DNA of 64,000 nt from Theristus sp. LFF4_11 (taxonomy: Eukaryota > Nematoda > Chromadorea > Monhysterida > Xyalidae). This document shows, piece by piece, positions 23,071 through 64,000 of the stretch (the stretch's first letter is position 1; each line of letters opens with the position of its first letter). The position numbers were made by a program, and so were the translations under genes. The stretch covers positions 44,357 to 108,356 of the forward strand of contig JASANC010003529.1 of assembly GCA_030248135.1 (NCBI GenBank), written 5' to 3'. The notes beneath the pieces were generated by a model. The model worked only from the letters and a program-made list of their open reading frames with translations, was not told the origin of the DNA and did not search any database.

Positions 23071-23380
23071 GGAGGCTGCTCACACTCCGCACCCTTCTTT
23101 TTTCGTGGATCTGGATTCTATTGAAACGTGTTTCTTTTGAATGACTGAATTTCCAGCACCCTTTTCATGCTAAAAACAAACTGAAGATGTTAGAGACTGC
23201 GAAATTCAGAATTTTTTTAATCAACAACTCAAAATGCATTTTTTTTGTTTGACAACGACGACGTCGTCGTCGCTTAATTTTTGCGTGTGAACTAAAAGAC
23301 AAAAGCCTGAAATGAGTGCGCTGTGTAGCCAGCTGAAGTGGTTTCATTCATACCGACCTCCACCATTCACCGACCGACAT

Positions 23381-23938
23381 CAGTACCGTGGGCCCAAACA
23401 AATTTTCGAAGGGGGGGGGGTATGGTGCCGTGGGGGGTGCCGACCAAAAAGTGAGGGGGGGGTCCAACCTGTGGTAACGTGGGACCCCCCCAGGGGGGTC
23501 CCATGGGGGGTGCATTTTTTCAAAATTTTCTGTGGGGGGGTCCACCCCCCCCCCCCCACCCCCCCCATGAAATTTTTTCGCTTAAAATTGAAAGGAAAAA
23601 CGCTAAATTTTGCTGCAAAATCTTTGAAATTACAATGAAGATGGTCAAGTTATCATATATTCAGCTTATATTATGGACTTTATAGACAAAAAATCATGAT
23701 TTTCGAAAAAAAATTTAGGGTGTGCAAAAAATTTTGGGAGGGGGGTCTCCGCCAGACAAAATTTCATGGGGGGTGTGGGGGGGTGTCGGCCAAATTTTCG
23801 AGGGGGGGGGGTCTGATGGGGGGGGGGTGCCCGGGTTTAGGGGGGGGGGTGGCACGGTGCCCCCCCCCCCCCCCCCACCCGCCGGTCTCTGGTGCTCTGG
23901 GGGGGTGTACCCCCCCACCCCCCCCGCCCACGGTACTG
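23381..23938. mobile_element. hAT-like G-rich element with 8-bp target duplication
   Basis: Inverted ends CAGTACCGTGGGC and GCCCACGGTACTG are flanked on both sides by ACCGACAT (23373-23380 and 23939-23946), a perfect 8-bp duplication. The inside is dominated by G runs and C runs with AAATTTTCGAGGGG-type motifs. No transposase. The Gly/Pro-run frames across it are not genes. Confidence 0.85.
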
Positions 23939-23975
23939 ACCGACATGCGTCCGCAATTTAAAAAATGCGTTCCGA

Positions 23976-24670
23976 CTAGGGTTGTTAAACAAAAATGAAA
24001 ATTTAAAAAAAGTGATTAAAAAAACAAAAATGCCGATTTAAAGAAAAATTTGAAAATTTTTCCTCTAATATGCTCTGAAAACCTCAATTTTGGCACAATT
24101 TTTCGAAAGTTCAACAAAAATTTTCTTTGATTATACCTCGTAAAACCTTTGGCAGTCGATTTTGGACTGTTTTACCGACTGATTTTAGGCTTCGACAACA
24201 TCTGCGATGAATGAGCGCCCCAAAGCTTGGCCTACCATTTCCGATGCAGACAAGGTGACGATTCGCCTCGCAGAGCGTCCGATTGGGCTCGCTGCTCCGT
24301 TTGCAAGCGCTACGTTGTCTGGTTGCTGCTTCGTGTCGTGTCGTCGCGACACCATCAGAAGAATTGATCGAATTTCAAGGCGGTGTGTTTGTCTTCACTT
24401 CAGCATTAGCTTAGCTGGGGACAATTAGTGACGTTTTTGGAGGTCAAAACACAAGAAGAGGCATGGTGACGGTTTGGAAAAGGGGTAATTAAGGTCACCA
24501 AAACAAAATCTGCAAAGTTCCGCCATACGGGAGTCATTCGGGAGGCGCTTGCATATCATATGTGGTTCTTCGGACTCCCTGATTGATTTAGCACAACTTT
24601 GATTTTTGAAATTAAAAAAATTAAAAAAAAACAAAAATGGCGATTTTTGTTTTTTTTTTAACAACCCTAG
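23976..24670. mobile_element. hAT-like non-autonomous element, family G copy 1
   Basis: Ends CTAGGGTTGTTAAACAAAAA and the complement at the right (TTAACAACCCTAG). The inside is A/T-rich with GACTCCCTGATTGATTT and a short GC-richer segment. A related copy at 25610-26267 and a more distant one at 44679-45432 share internal blocks. The flanking 8 bases do not match well, so the duplication has decayed. Confidence 0.7.
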
Positions 24671-25609
24671 TTTTCGCGGACGACGACGACGATACGACGA
24701 CGACTTTGCTTCTGAAATTTTTTGCCTTCAAAGGCTAAAAAATTTTTGACCATTTTTGCTCAAAATTCTTGAAAATTTCGCTAATTTTAGACAAAACACG
24801 CATTTATTATTGATTTTTACCGTCTTTCAAACAAATCGCTTCAAACAAACCCCCCCCCCCCGAAATTTTCCAGCTGTAGTCGGACTCGGACCAGATCCTT
24901 TGGCGTGCTAACGCAGGCCGTTCAAATCAAATGGCACTTTGCTTTTTTAAATTTTCAATTTTTGAGTGTTTATGTTCATATGAATGTTTGGATTGGTAAG
25001 ATTGGTTATGGACAAAACTTGTTTGTGATCAATGTGATGTGATTTATGAAATGCAGAAAAATCAAAAAAAGTACATTTTCAGGCGAATTAATTTTTTTTT
25101 CAAAAAAAGAACGACGGCGACAGGGACAAAAAATGTGATTCAAAAGTTGACCATGAAAATGCTTTTCTGTTTCTCCATTTTTTAAATTGAAACAAATTGT
25201 CTGTGAACAGTTCAAAGATGCAGAAAAGAGTTCAAAGGTGCAGAAAAAACTAAAAGCAGCTGTTTCCAAAAGTAGTAGTACAAATTCATTTTCCAAAAAT
25301 AACGACGGCGACGAACTGCAACTGAAGATGTTGTTTTGTTATGTGTGTTTGGTTTTTAATTGAAAATTTTGTTTCTGATGAGTTATTTTGAGGAGAAAAT
25401 TCGAAAAACAATTGGTTTTCAAACGAATATTCATTTTTTGAGGGTCGACGAGAGTGGAGAGCGCTGGCCGCTCAGCGCATCACCGTCGTTGTCGTGCTTT
25501 AGAGATTTTAGGGGGGGGGGCAATGGGCATGGTGTTCTAGGGAGGGGGCCCCAAAAAATTTTCGAATCTATCTTCTCTGTCAGAGAAGTTTTTTGGCTCA
25601 GCTATACCA

Positions 25610-26267
25610 TAGGGTTGTGAAACAAAAATCGAAATTAAAAAAAAGTGATTAAAAAACAAAAATGCCGATTTTTTTAATTCGAAAAATTTCCCTCTAATGT
25701 GCTCTGAAAACCTCAATTTTGGCACAATTTTTTGAAAGTTCAACATTTTTTTTTTGATATTACCTAGTAAAACCATCAGCAGTCGATTTTGGACCGTTTT
25801 TCCGACTGATTTTGGCTTCGACTTCGACAACATCTGCAATAAAGTTTTTGAGCGTCTCAAAGCTTGGCTTACCACTTCCGATGCAGATAAGATGACGATT
25901 CGCCTCGCAGAGCGTCCGAGCTGCTCCGTTTGCAAGCGCTACGTTGTCTGGTGGCTGCTTCGTGTCGTATCGTCGCGACATCATCAGAAGAAATGATCGA
26001 ATTTCAAGGCGATATGTTTGTCTTCACTTTGGCTGGGGGCAATTAGCGACGTTTTGGGGGTCAAAACACAAGAAGAGGCATGGTAACGGTTTGGAAAAGG
26101 GGTAATTGAGGTCTCTAAAACAAAATTTTCAAAGTTCCGACATGCGGGTGTCATTCCGGAGGCGCTTGCATATCCTATGTGGTTCTTCGAACTCCCTGAT
26201 TAATTTTGGACAACTTTGATTTTTGAAATTAAAAAAAATTAAACAAAAATGACGTTTTTTGTTTTTA
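25610..26267. mobile_element. hAT-like family G copy 2
   Basis: Collinear with 23976-24670: TAGGGTTGTGAAACAAAAAT start, then CTCTAATGTGCTCTGAAAAC, GATTCGCCTCGCAGAGCGTC, CACAAGAAGAGGCATGGTAA and ACTCCCTGATTAATTTTGG. The right terminus has been lost. Confidence 0.75.
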
Positions 26268-27394
26268 TTATCTACTCAGCTACTCAGCTATTATCTAGAT
26301 ATCTATCTGAAAAATTTTCTCAGCCAGCTGTCTATCTGAAAATTTTTGTTTTCGAAGACAGGAAATTAGCCAATTTTTGACAAAAATTGACCATTTTGCT
26401 TGAAATTTTAAAAATTTTGCCAATTTTTGGTAAAATACGCGTTGAAATTGGATTTTTAGCGTATTTTTTAGTATTATTTAGCTGTTTTTATAGCTTTTTA
26501 GCGTTTTAGCTATCTATCTATCTATTTTCAAAATTTTAACCGCCAAAATGGCAAAAATCAAAAAGTACAGTCCAAAGAATACCTTTGTAAATTTCCTCGA
26601 CATTTCCTTGGTCGCCTGATCGACTGCTTTTTTTCGTCTCAGCCCAAATTATTTTGTTTTATTGTTGCCGAAGGATTTTACGTCAACAAAACCCTGGCAT
26701 TGGCAAGAAATCCATTTGTTTTCAACAGGTTTCTCGATTTGTCGTTCTGAATTCTTGGCGGCAGCAGCAGCAGAGCAGATCCGTGCAGCATGGAAATTGA
26801 AATTGAGGTGGCTGCGAAACTCAACGAAGCAGAGTCTTAGTGGAGACTATGAATGATGGCGACAGCACAGCGTCGGCGCGGTTAAATTAAATTCGCTGCA
26901 TTGTGTTTCATGATGATGATGGGTCGAATTCGAATCATACAAGCATCAATGCCGAGAGCTCGGTGACGACGCCCATCGTAAACTGCCGATTATACGCCCA
27001 TTTGGATTTGCAGCGCAAACGCGACAATAACAATTCGAGGAGGATTTGCGAGGCGACGTCTGATAATTGTCTAATTACATTATCTTGTGAGCTGTTTTGT
27101 CTTCAGCGGGGGGAGAGGCAACGCAACACTCAGTCTTGGTCGTCGGTGGTACACCACTATTGTCAACGCCCGCTCGAGTGCCGGTGCTTTCGTGACGTTT
27201 TGTTGGCTAAGTTTGATTGGCTTGTTGGTTCGTTGCACCAACAAGCGTCCTGGCTAAATACCATTTTGGGAAGTCAAATCGAAAAACAGCAATCGCCGTG
27301 TGCAAATACTAAAAACCAAGATCGGATTGATTTCGATTTGCTGCCACGCTAATTCGATTCCGGTGCATTGACGGAAGGAATGTGGAATGTTAAC
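26268..27394. other. Spacer and presumed liprin-alpha 5' region
   Basis: 26268-26640 is A/T-rich with CTATCTAT-type short repeats. From about 26660 the composition becomes more balanced and may include the liprin-alpha promoter and 5' untranslated exon. A 149-codon frame (26903-27352) ends 43 bases before the start codon. It has no recognisable domain and is not called as a gene. Confidence 0.35.
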
Positions 27395-57437
<30,043 letters not shown>

Positions 57438-58712
57438 GCAGTGTGCTGTGCTGCGCCCACTGGCCGGTCTGCTTGACTCGGGCACTCTACTGTCTGTAAC
57501 GTGTCTACTACTCGCTGACTGGTTGGTTGCACGCAAGTTCAGTTCACATCTTTACGTCTGTTCTGGTGAGCAGCGTGCGTGCTGTTCAGCTTGTTCCACG
57601 TTCAGCTTCAGTCAATCAACATTTCCTCTCCTGTTGTCAATCAGACCGACCTACTACTGTGCATTTATTGTCTTGTATATCTTGGTTTCGCCTCATCGTC
57701 TTGCTATGAAGGGCAGAGTGTTCTTACTTTGTTGACTGCATTTATTATTATAACTTGGCCACCATTGTGTGTTGTTTTTGATCTATCTGTTTTTTTCGTG
57801 CCATTTCACAATAATGACAAATGTGGCATAGCTTTTTCACAAAATAATTGAACCGTGTGTGTGTGGATTTTCTGACACAGCTGTGCAAGCGGATGGTTTT
57901 CACAACAAAACTAACGGACATCTGATTTCGTTCATTTTTTTGTAAAGTTAATGAAGTTATCAAACTGCATGGTTATTAGTTCAAAGTTTCCGTTCATCAA
58001 CCCCGGTGTGGTAGTGTGACCGACTAACCAGATATGCAATTGGCAAAAAATATTACATTTGCTGTTTGAATGCTTGAGTTTGATTGAAGTTGTCAATGTT
58101 GTTATCGTTCTAATGTGTAAACGTGTCCTCACAGAATACTGGTTGGTATTATTCACTTTTGATTTTGATTGAAGTTTTTGATTGCCTGATTTCCGTTTTG
58201 TTATTTGTAAATGTAATTCCGTTTTTCGTCTTCTTCATTTCACTCCAGTTGTCGACAGATATAATATCAGCAGTTTGATGCAATTATTACATTGTAACAA
58301 ACCAGAAATTTGCAATTATTTTCGGAGTATTCGGCCATATATCAACGAGCGATGACATTTGATCAGAGCATTTATTTTCGCAAACTGTAACCACATTGTA
58401 ACTGTATTGTACGGTTCACAAAAATACTGGCTTAGTAATCTCAACGAAATGCAACTTGCTATCGCTCCCTGGGCACACCACAACTGGCTGAGCTGCAACT
58501 GGTTAGTTTTGTCTTGTCCTTTCGAATGTTATAAATTAGCACTAAACTAATTGTGTATAATGAGTGGGTTTAGCTAAAAAGTTCTAACTGACATCCGTCC
58601 CGTCCCGCCACTGTGTTCATAAGTTTTGTGCATTTTAGGCAGGTTTTGATGATTGCTCTGATGCTAGTCGCCCACAGAAAACATTGCTGAGCGCCCGAAA
58701 TGTTGCTTTCAG

Positions 58713-58934
58713 CGTTCACCAGTTGGATCGTCAGCCGAGGTCGGCGAAGCAACGCCGATGATGGAGATGAACGAGCGGAGCGGGCAGGCGTCGCTGGTTG
58801 AGGAGCATCTCAGTTCGGTTGTGACGACGAGACTCAGTCGTGCGGCGGCCATTGTCGCCCAGCAACGCCGTCGCTTCCGGCGCAAGGACGCGTCGCCGCT
58901 GCCGAGGCACGCCGATCAGTTGCATTTCGTCTAG
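58713..58934 (+). CDS. PPFIA: Possible alternative last exon of liprin-alpha
   Basis: A strong acceptor (GTTGCTTTCAG) opens a 73-codon frame that begins RSPVGSSAEVGEATPMMEMN and ends DQLHFV with TAG. Its phase (0) matches a potential donor inside exon 21 after CCGCAACAG (GTGCCC follows at 57417). Codon use is coding-like (RRRFRRKDASPLPRH). Family members end in a PDZ-binding tail, and a C-terminal Val would suit one, whereas the unspliced end VPVDGY would not obviously. It may instead be a separate small gene or 3' exon. Confidence 0.45.
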   Translation, partial: RSPVGSSAEVGEATPMMEMNERSGQASLVEEHLSSVVTTRLSRAAAIVAQQRRRFRRKDASPLPRHADQLHFV

Positions 58935-60055
58935 TTTTATAACGCAACACTCTGAAAATGTCACTGATAAAGTGCACGGCCATCGATGAACGCCGACTGA
59001 AGCTGCTCACCGTGTTGCACATTTTTGTGCGTTCGCATTTCCAAATTCGGACAGCGTTTATGTGGTTGAAGCTGCTTATTTGTTAGCATATTTTCTTTGT
59101 GTGTTGAGTCGATTGTTGTGTTAGTAATCGTTTTCCGCAAATTGAAATCGTCATTTTTGAGGTGCCTCGTGTGTCATGGACGGTTTGGATCTTCTGCTTA
59201 AATAGATTTTCGAACAAAAGCAAAATGCCTGTTTGCTGATTCTTTGTGTTTCTTCTGTCTCTCGTTTTGGACATCGTTATGCACAATGTGGTGTGGTGAA
59301 AAACAAATTGACTTGGCTTGGCTCAGTTTTTGTTTTTTTTTATTTCTGTACAGCAAAATTCACAATTCCGTCTCTCAGAACAATCGCTGTCTGTCACAAA
59401 TTATGAAAATGGTATCTAATTTATTTCTTTTGTTTTGTCGTTTTTCAACCGAAATATGGTTTCGCAGCCTGATTTTTTCTTTCTTTGATGTGTTCTGTTT
59501 AAATAATTTTCTGTATCGTTGGAAAGATTTATTAGTTTGTTGTGGTTTTCGTGTGTTACCGTATTGCATCAGGTGACTTTCTCTACCGTATGCTTTGTTT
59601 AATTCTGTAACATTTCAATTTTCTGAGTTTGGGTTTCTTCATCGTTCGTGAAAAAGTCATTGGTTAAGAATTGAACGCATACATTTCAGATATTTCTAGA
59701 TAGTTTACTGTTTTACCATGCCTGTTGATGTTTCTTTTCATAAGCTGCTTTTGTTGTTACATCTTTCAACATTTACGACTGCACTGCATTGTTTTTTCTT
59801 TTGTAGAATTGTGAAATTTTTGCGCTTTCTTGTTATGTTTTCTGTTTTCAGTTAGACGGATATTGATTGGCTGATTTCGTTCAGTCGGGCGACACAAAAA
59901 AAATAAAAGATTCTATATTATTTGAAGTGCATTTAAGCAAATTTAACATAACAACAAAACACCTGCATGTGAACAACGATGGAACGTGAAAATTATCTAG
60001 GTATCTGGTATGTCAAAAAGTGACCAAAAGGTCTCTTCAATTACAACACCCGTGG
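58935..60055. other. 3' region between liprin-alpha and FAHD1
   Basis: T-rich sequence with no gene recognised. AATAAA at 59901-59906 on the plus strand is a plausible poly(A) site for a transcript ending in the 58713-58934 exon. The converging FAHD1-like gene ends 150 bases further on. Confidence 0.4.
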
Positions 60056-61400
60056 TCAGGCACCCACTGTGAACTGCATTTCCACCAGCTGATCCGCTTC
60101 AACCTTGCAGTTCTCATCTCGATTGAACGTTCCAATGCCCGCTGTGAGCACATCCCCGTCAGTGACCTGCCCCACCCCCTCGGGAGTGCCCGTCAAGAGT
60201 ATGTCCCCAGGCACTAACGTCACATGTCGGCTGATAGTCTCCATTAAAATGTCAATGCCGAATATCATGTCCTTCGTATTGCCGTATTGGCGCAGTTCAC
60301 CATTGACGGTCAACCATAGTGGCAGTTGATCGACAGCGAAGCGTCCGCTCAGTTCACTCTTCGACACGAAACTCGACAACGGACAAGCGCCGTCGAACGA
60401 TTTCGCAACAAACCACGGCAGACCGGCGGACTTGGCGGCACTCTACAGAACAACAATTTATAGGCAATCAGTTGATTGGTTGGTGACCACGAGATGCATG
60501 TTATCTGTGACCGACTCCACGTCTACAGCAATACCTGCACAAAAAGCATGAATCACATGACTGCAAACCAATCAGCTGATGGTCTATAATTTGTTCGCCT
60601 ATAGATTCGCAACATCATATGCACATAAACATAAAATCTACACCTTATCCGAAAAAACCTGTCCCCTTTTCATAAAGTGAAAGGCGCCCGAAAATTCTGA
60701 GTGAAAGGAAGAACGGGATAAGGGGCTTCGACAAGATAAAAAAAATCATGTGTGAATTTGTCTGCCTCTCAACTCTTGATGTCCTTCTTCCACTCAAATT
60801 TGCGCTCGTTACTCTGCGAAAAAACGTGACAGGTTCATTCGTACACACACGAGCAGCAACCGTCTCATCGAATTAGCTGCCTGAAACTACACACCGTTAC
60901 CTGAAAATCACGTGCAGTCATGTCGAGTGCAACTGCGTAGCCGGCAACATGCTCCATGGCAGAGCGCGCTGCAACGTTGCTTACGCGCGACCCAATCAAC
61001 ACGGCCAACTCCACTTCGTACGAGAGATTCGCACAGCCAACTGGGATCTGCACGCACATCCAAATGTCATGTATCTTTGGTAATACTCACTGGCGGCGTA
61101 CAGTTGGCCGTACCAATCACTAAGCCTCATTCAAAAGCTGCTTCACATTTCCGAACATCTATTGGTGGTTCTGCCATCAAAACGGTGCCACATCCATCAT
61201 TGTCGTTGAAATCAGCGCCACCAACGCACCTTTATCGGCGCACCCTGTTCAATGATGCTTGTGGTGGCCTTCATGAAGAACACTGGCGCCGCTGGCACAG
61301 GGTTGTTCAGCTCTGCCGCGTGCGCCCGGTAGTTGCGCGCGACGGCAACCACCTTCGTTGTCTGCGCGCGAAGTTCGTTGAGTATTTTTCTGGATGACAT
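60056..61400 (-). CDS. FAHD1: FAHD1-like acylpyruvase / oxaloacetate decarboxylase
   Basis: Mitochondrial enzyme of the fumarylacetoacetate hydrolase superfamily that cleaves acylpyruvates and decarboxylates oxaloacetate. Exons on the minus strand: 61400-61230, 61047-60901 and 60442-60056, all phase 0, giving 234 residues (about 10 longer than vertebrate FAHD1). RNY (22-24) with His27 and Glu30 matches the catalytic lid pair. Metal ligands are Glu68 and Glu70 in SYEVEL and Asp99 in ALDMTARD. Lys120 in GLPWFVAKSF is the expected active-site lysine. TVNGELRQYGNT and LTGTPEGVGQV are family signatures. An upstream in-frame ATG at 61421 would add seven residues, but it sits before a TTTCAG that could be an acceptor, so 61400 is preferred. 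No clear targeting peptide was seen. Confidence 0.92.
60442..60600. mobile_element. MITE-A copy supplying the FAHD1 exon 3 acceptor
   Basis: The plus-strand left end CTACAGAACAACAATTTATA, then GGCAATCAGTTGATTGG, aligns with the MITE-A end. On the minus strand the terminal bases read TTCTGTAG and form the 3' splice site of exon 3 (60443-60444). The right side has AACCAATCAGCTGATGGTC. Confidence 0.75.
60652..60850. mobile_element. MITE-B copy in FAHD1 intron 2
   Basis: AAACCTGTCCCCTTTTCATA at the left and CTGCGAAAAAACGTGACAGG at the right, with worn outer ends. FAHD1 intron 2 is almost wholly two MITEs. Confidence 0.65.
61100..61165. repeat. MITE-C-like fragment in FAHD1 intron 1
   Basis: TTGGCCGTACCAATCACT and CCTCATTCAAAAGCTGCTTC resemble the right half of the copy at 13113-13221. 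Confidence 0.4.
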
Positions 61401-62143
61401 GTCTGAAATGTCAATCAACACATCTTCACGAGCAATTCAAATTCATCAATTCATGAAACGAATTGAGGTACGTGGTAAATGTGAATGAAACAGTTTTTCG
61501 GCAAATGACAATAACTGCACGCTCAGAGGGATGTGGCATTTTCATTTTTATTCACGAATTGCATTCATGAAACCATCGGTATCACTGAGGCGGGCAGGAT
61601 AGACACACCACAATGTACAGCAGGTGACAGACCAGAAAGGAGAGAAAAGTAAAACAATAATTGTTGCATCGAATGTGGTGAACATGGAATGCCAAGTTTT
61701 GCTTAACTTCAACTAGTATTCCCGTAGAAAAGAACACGAACAAAGAATAAAGACGACGCACAGAAAAGATAAGTAAGAATACAGTAATGCATTGGTGTGG
61801 AAGAAACAACACAGAAATCAAAATGATAAAATTTTCTGATTAACACTTTGCAAAAAACGCTATCACAATTAATCACACGTAACAATGAACTGGCACTGGC
61901 GGAAGGTGGAGCACTAAATGAGCAAAGATGAAAGTTAAATCAGCAATGAATAAATAAGAAATTGAATGTTTCATTACGATTCTCAAATTTCAGTCCTAAC
62001 ACCGCAACAACTAATAAAAATTACTATGGCGTCGGCGCGAAATATCACAGTAGAGGTCGACAACTAAACAAACGCGACAAAGCATTGATCACCCGAATGG
62101 CGTGAATAGTGAATAGAATGAACACATTCCACCAGAGACTGGT
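61401..62143. other. Spacer between FAHD1 and the lipid phosphatase
   Basis: Upstream region of FAHD1 and 3' region of the phosphatase, both on the minus strand. A minus-strand AATAAA at 61547-61552 is a possible poly(A) signal. No gene recognised. Confidence 0.4.
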
Positions 62144-63894
62144 TCACGTTCTATCCCTTAGTGCTGTGGCGTTGTTGTGCGTGGCGAGTGCGAACGCCGC
62201 ATAGGCACAGGTGGCGCCCAGGAGCACGCCGCCGACGACGTCGCTCGCGTGGTGCCAGCCGTCGGTGACGCGCGTCACGCACGTGATCACCGTCCACACA
62301 AACAACACCAACAGGAACACCAACTGAACGTGACGATGATCAACAGCACGACGGGCGGCGGGTTGCTGCTCGCACGTGTTGTTGTTGTCAGCGGGCGTCC
62401 GTTGCACAGCGCTCGGCACACGATCGCAGCGGCACAACTCGATCGTGTACAACAGCAGACTGACGAACACGTACACGGCACACGACGCATGACCGCTCGG
62501 GAAACTGTGCGACACGCACGAAGCAACACTGTTTGTTGGGCCACATGATGCAGTGGAACGCAAAAATACAGGCAATCGGCTGATCGGTTGGTGATCACGT
62601 GATGCATGCGGTCTGTGCACGCATTGCTGTATAGGCGGAGTGTGCCTGCACAGAAACACCAGCCAATCAGCTGACTGCCGATAATTCAGAGTTCGACTGT
62701 GGACTGTTGTTTCACAACGGCCACGCACAAACCTCTGCCTCGACGTGCGTGCGTGGTGATCACCGGTGGTGCACGCGCTCAACTCGTGCGACACGTAAAC
62801 GTCCGCGTTGCTCGGCTCGCTGCAGTCGACCAGAAACTTTGACTCGTCCGGGCGGCACATGTCCAGGAAGTTCGGCCGCAAACGACCGAACAAACACTTG
62901 CCGGCCTCCATCAGCATCACTTGCGCCGTGAAACCTGAGTTATTTGAGCAACAAATCATTTCTTTCAGCTGTCCTTGAATTGTGTCGTTTATTGCTCGTT
63001 AAGACTCTTTTGTCATGTGTTTATTGAATTGAACAATGTCGTCAACCAACTCGTGAACACTGAACCAATTAACCAAACAACACGCTGATTTACCAAGCAA
63101 GTATCGCACGGCGAATCGCGTGGAGTTTGCAAAGAACTTTCGTATTCGCGCGACGATGTGCGCATTGCGGAGCAGGTACAGCGCTTCGTTGACGTCGATG
63201 TAAATGTACGAGACGCCCAACGTGACGAACATCAATTGGCGCACTGCAGCATTCGTGTGAAACGAACGCGTTTTCAGACACACAAACCCACAAGAATAGT
63301 TTCATAGAACGAACGGTTCAATCAATGCGAACAAAAAATCGCAGGTGTTTTTGCAAAATTTAGATCACGGTTGCAAAACCTGAAATTGTGTGCTCGACGA
63401 CGGGACGATTCAGCGCACTCATTTCACTGCAGTAAAAGCCAGTCAGTCGCTGCTGTGGGACGAACACACGACCGCTCAGGAACTTCCATGTCACGTACGC
63501 AACTGGGCGAACAGAGGCGAACAAGCAAAATCAGAACTTTGAACTTTGAATCAGGAAACCTGTTTTGCGGCAAAAAAAGACAAACGTGCACGGAAAAGTT
63601 TATTCCACCATAGAACGTGATGCCAATGTCGAGCGTTTTCAGGAGCACGCCAATGGACAGAAGCACCAGCAGCGATCGATGCTCGCTTGCGGCGGCACCT
63701 TGCGCCCTAACGTCGCACGCATTGTCATCATTGTTCGCACACCCATCATCATCCGAATGTTTGCGCTTGCCAGTTTGTCTTCTTGATTCAAACTCAGTCA
63801 CCTGTCTGCTGTTCTGCTGCGCACCAGTGTTGTTATCATACTCCCTTTCCAATCTGGCCGCAAAATGTGATGTGAACGACAGCGAGCGAATCAT
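62144..63894 (-). CDS. PLPP: Lipid phosphate phosphatase (PAP2 / wunen family)
   Basis: Six-span membrane enzyme that removes phosphate from phosphatidate, lysophosphatidate and sphingosine-1-phosphate. Exons on the minus strand: 63894-63609, 63502-63380, 63243-63094, 62934-62733 and 62528-62144, in phase, 381 residues. The hydrophilic N-terminus (about 1-75) is long. Spans follow in SLLVLLSIGVLLKTLDIGI and QLMFVTLGVSYIYI. The family signature RLTGFYCSE is in exon 2. Catalytic motifs are C1 KCLFGRLRP (199-207), C2 FPSGH (263-267, with His267) and C3 TRVTDGWHHASD (339-350, with Arg340, His346 and Asp350; Thr replaces the usual Ser at 339). The loop between C2 and C3 carries an unusual NNNT/Arg-rich insert. 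An in-frame ATG at 63936 lies after a TTTTCAG, so a further 5' exon beyond the window is possible. Confidence 0.93.
62560..62702. mobile_element. MITE-A copy filling lipid phosphatase intron 4
   Basis: Right end TTCAGAGTTCGACTGTGG and left side AGGCAATCGGCTGATCGGTT surround GTGATCACGTGATGCATGC. The element makes up about 140 of the intron's 204 bases. Confidence 0.85.
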
Positions 63895-64000
63895 TTTTTT
63901 GGAAACGGAAAAAAGCTTGAGCTGAAAAGAGAACAAATCTGTGTGCTGCGCAGGCTTCTCGTCTGTCCGCCGTTCTGTTGGTTGAAGTGTCGAATCAGAG

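Noticed and set aside
26903..27352. 149-codon frame just upstream of liprin-alpha
   Set aside because: No domain, mixed composition and a stop before the conserved MMCDVMPT start; it may be 5' untranslated sequence.

Overview
The window is animal nuclear DNA. Reading frames are broken by many short GT-AG introns, and the spliced products are conserved metazoan proteins, including liprin-alpha, a PI3-kinase SH2 adaptor and eIF3a. A short SH2-only PI3K adaptor and compact introns suggest an invertebrate, probably a protostome. I cannot name the species. There is no sign of a bacterial or viral genome, CRISPR array, rRNA or tRNA.

Layout, left to right. Minus strand: the 5' half of a GNPAT-like peroxisomal acyltransferase gene (1750 to 248, then off the left edge) and a complete eight-exon PI3K regulatory subunit of the p60 type (6363 to 2126). 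A gene-free block of nested transposons follows (about 6.4-12.6 kb): a fold-back element with long inverted arms that has taken in three other elements, one of them a 2.8-kb hAT-like element with its own tandem array. Plus strand: a complete 22-exon eIF3a gene (12700-20680), an intronless orphan gene (22095-22856), a second repeat block with three hAT-like elements (23.0-26.6 kb), and liprin-alpha (27395-57437, with a possible alternative last exon at 58713-58934). Liprin-alpha has a 15.3-kb second intron full of repeats. Minus strand at the right end: a three-exon FAHD1-like acylpyruvase gene (61400-60056) and a five-exon lipid phosphate phosphatase gene (63894-62144, perhaps with more 5' sequence beyond the edge).

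The exon models were built by hand by matching splice phases; the internal exon lengths all agree with the phases. The genes do not form an operon or one pathway, although GNPAT, the PI3K adaptor and the phosphatase all touch lipid metabolism or signalling.

The most interesting signal is the relation between transposons and introns. A palindromic MITE family (called MITE-A here) sits in introns of at least six of the genes, and in several cases its end lies within about a dozen bases of, or supplies, the 3' splice site. Other leads are alternative first and last exons of liprin-alpha, a GC-AG intron in liprin-alpha, a missing SH2 tryptophan in the PI3K adaptor that appears in another frame, and several elements with intact target-site duplications.
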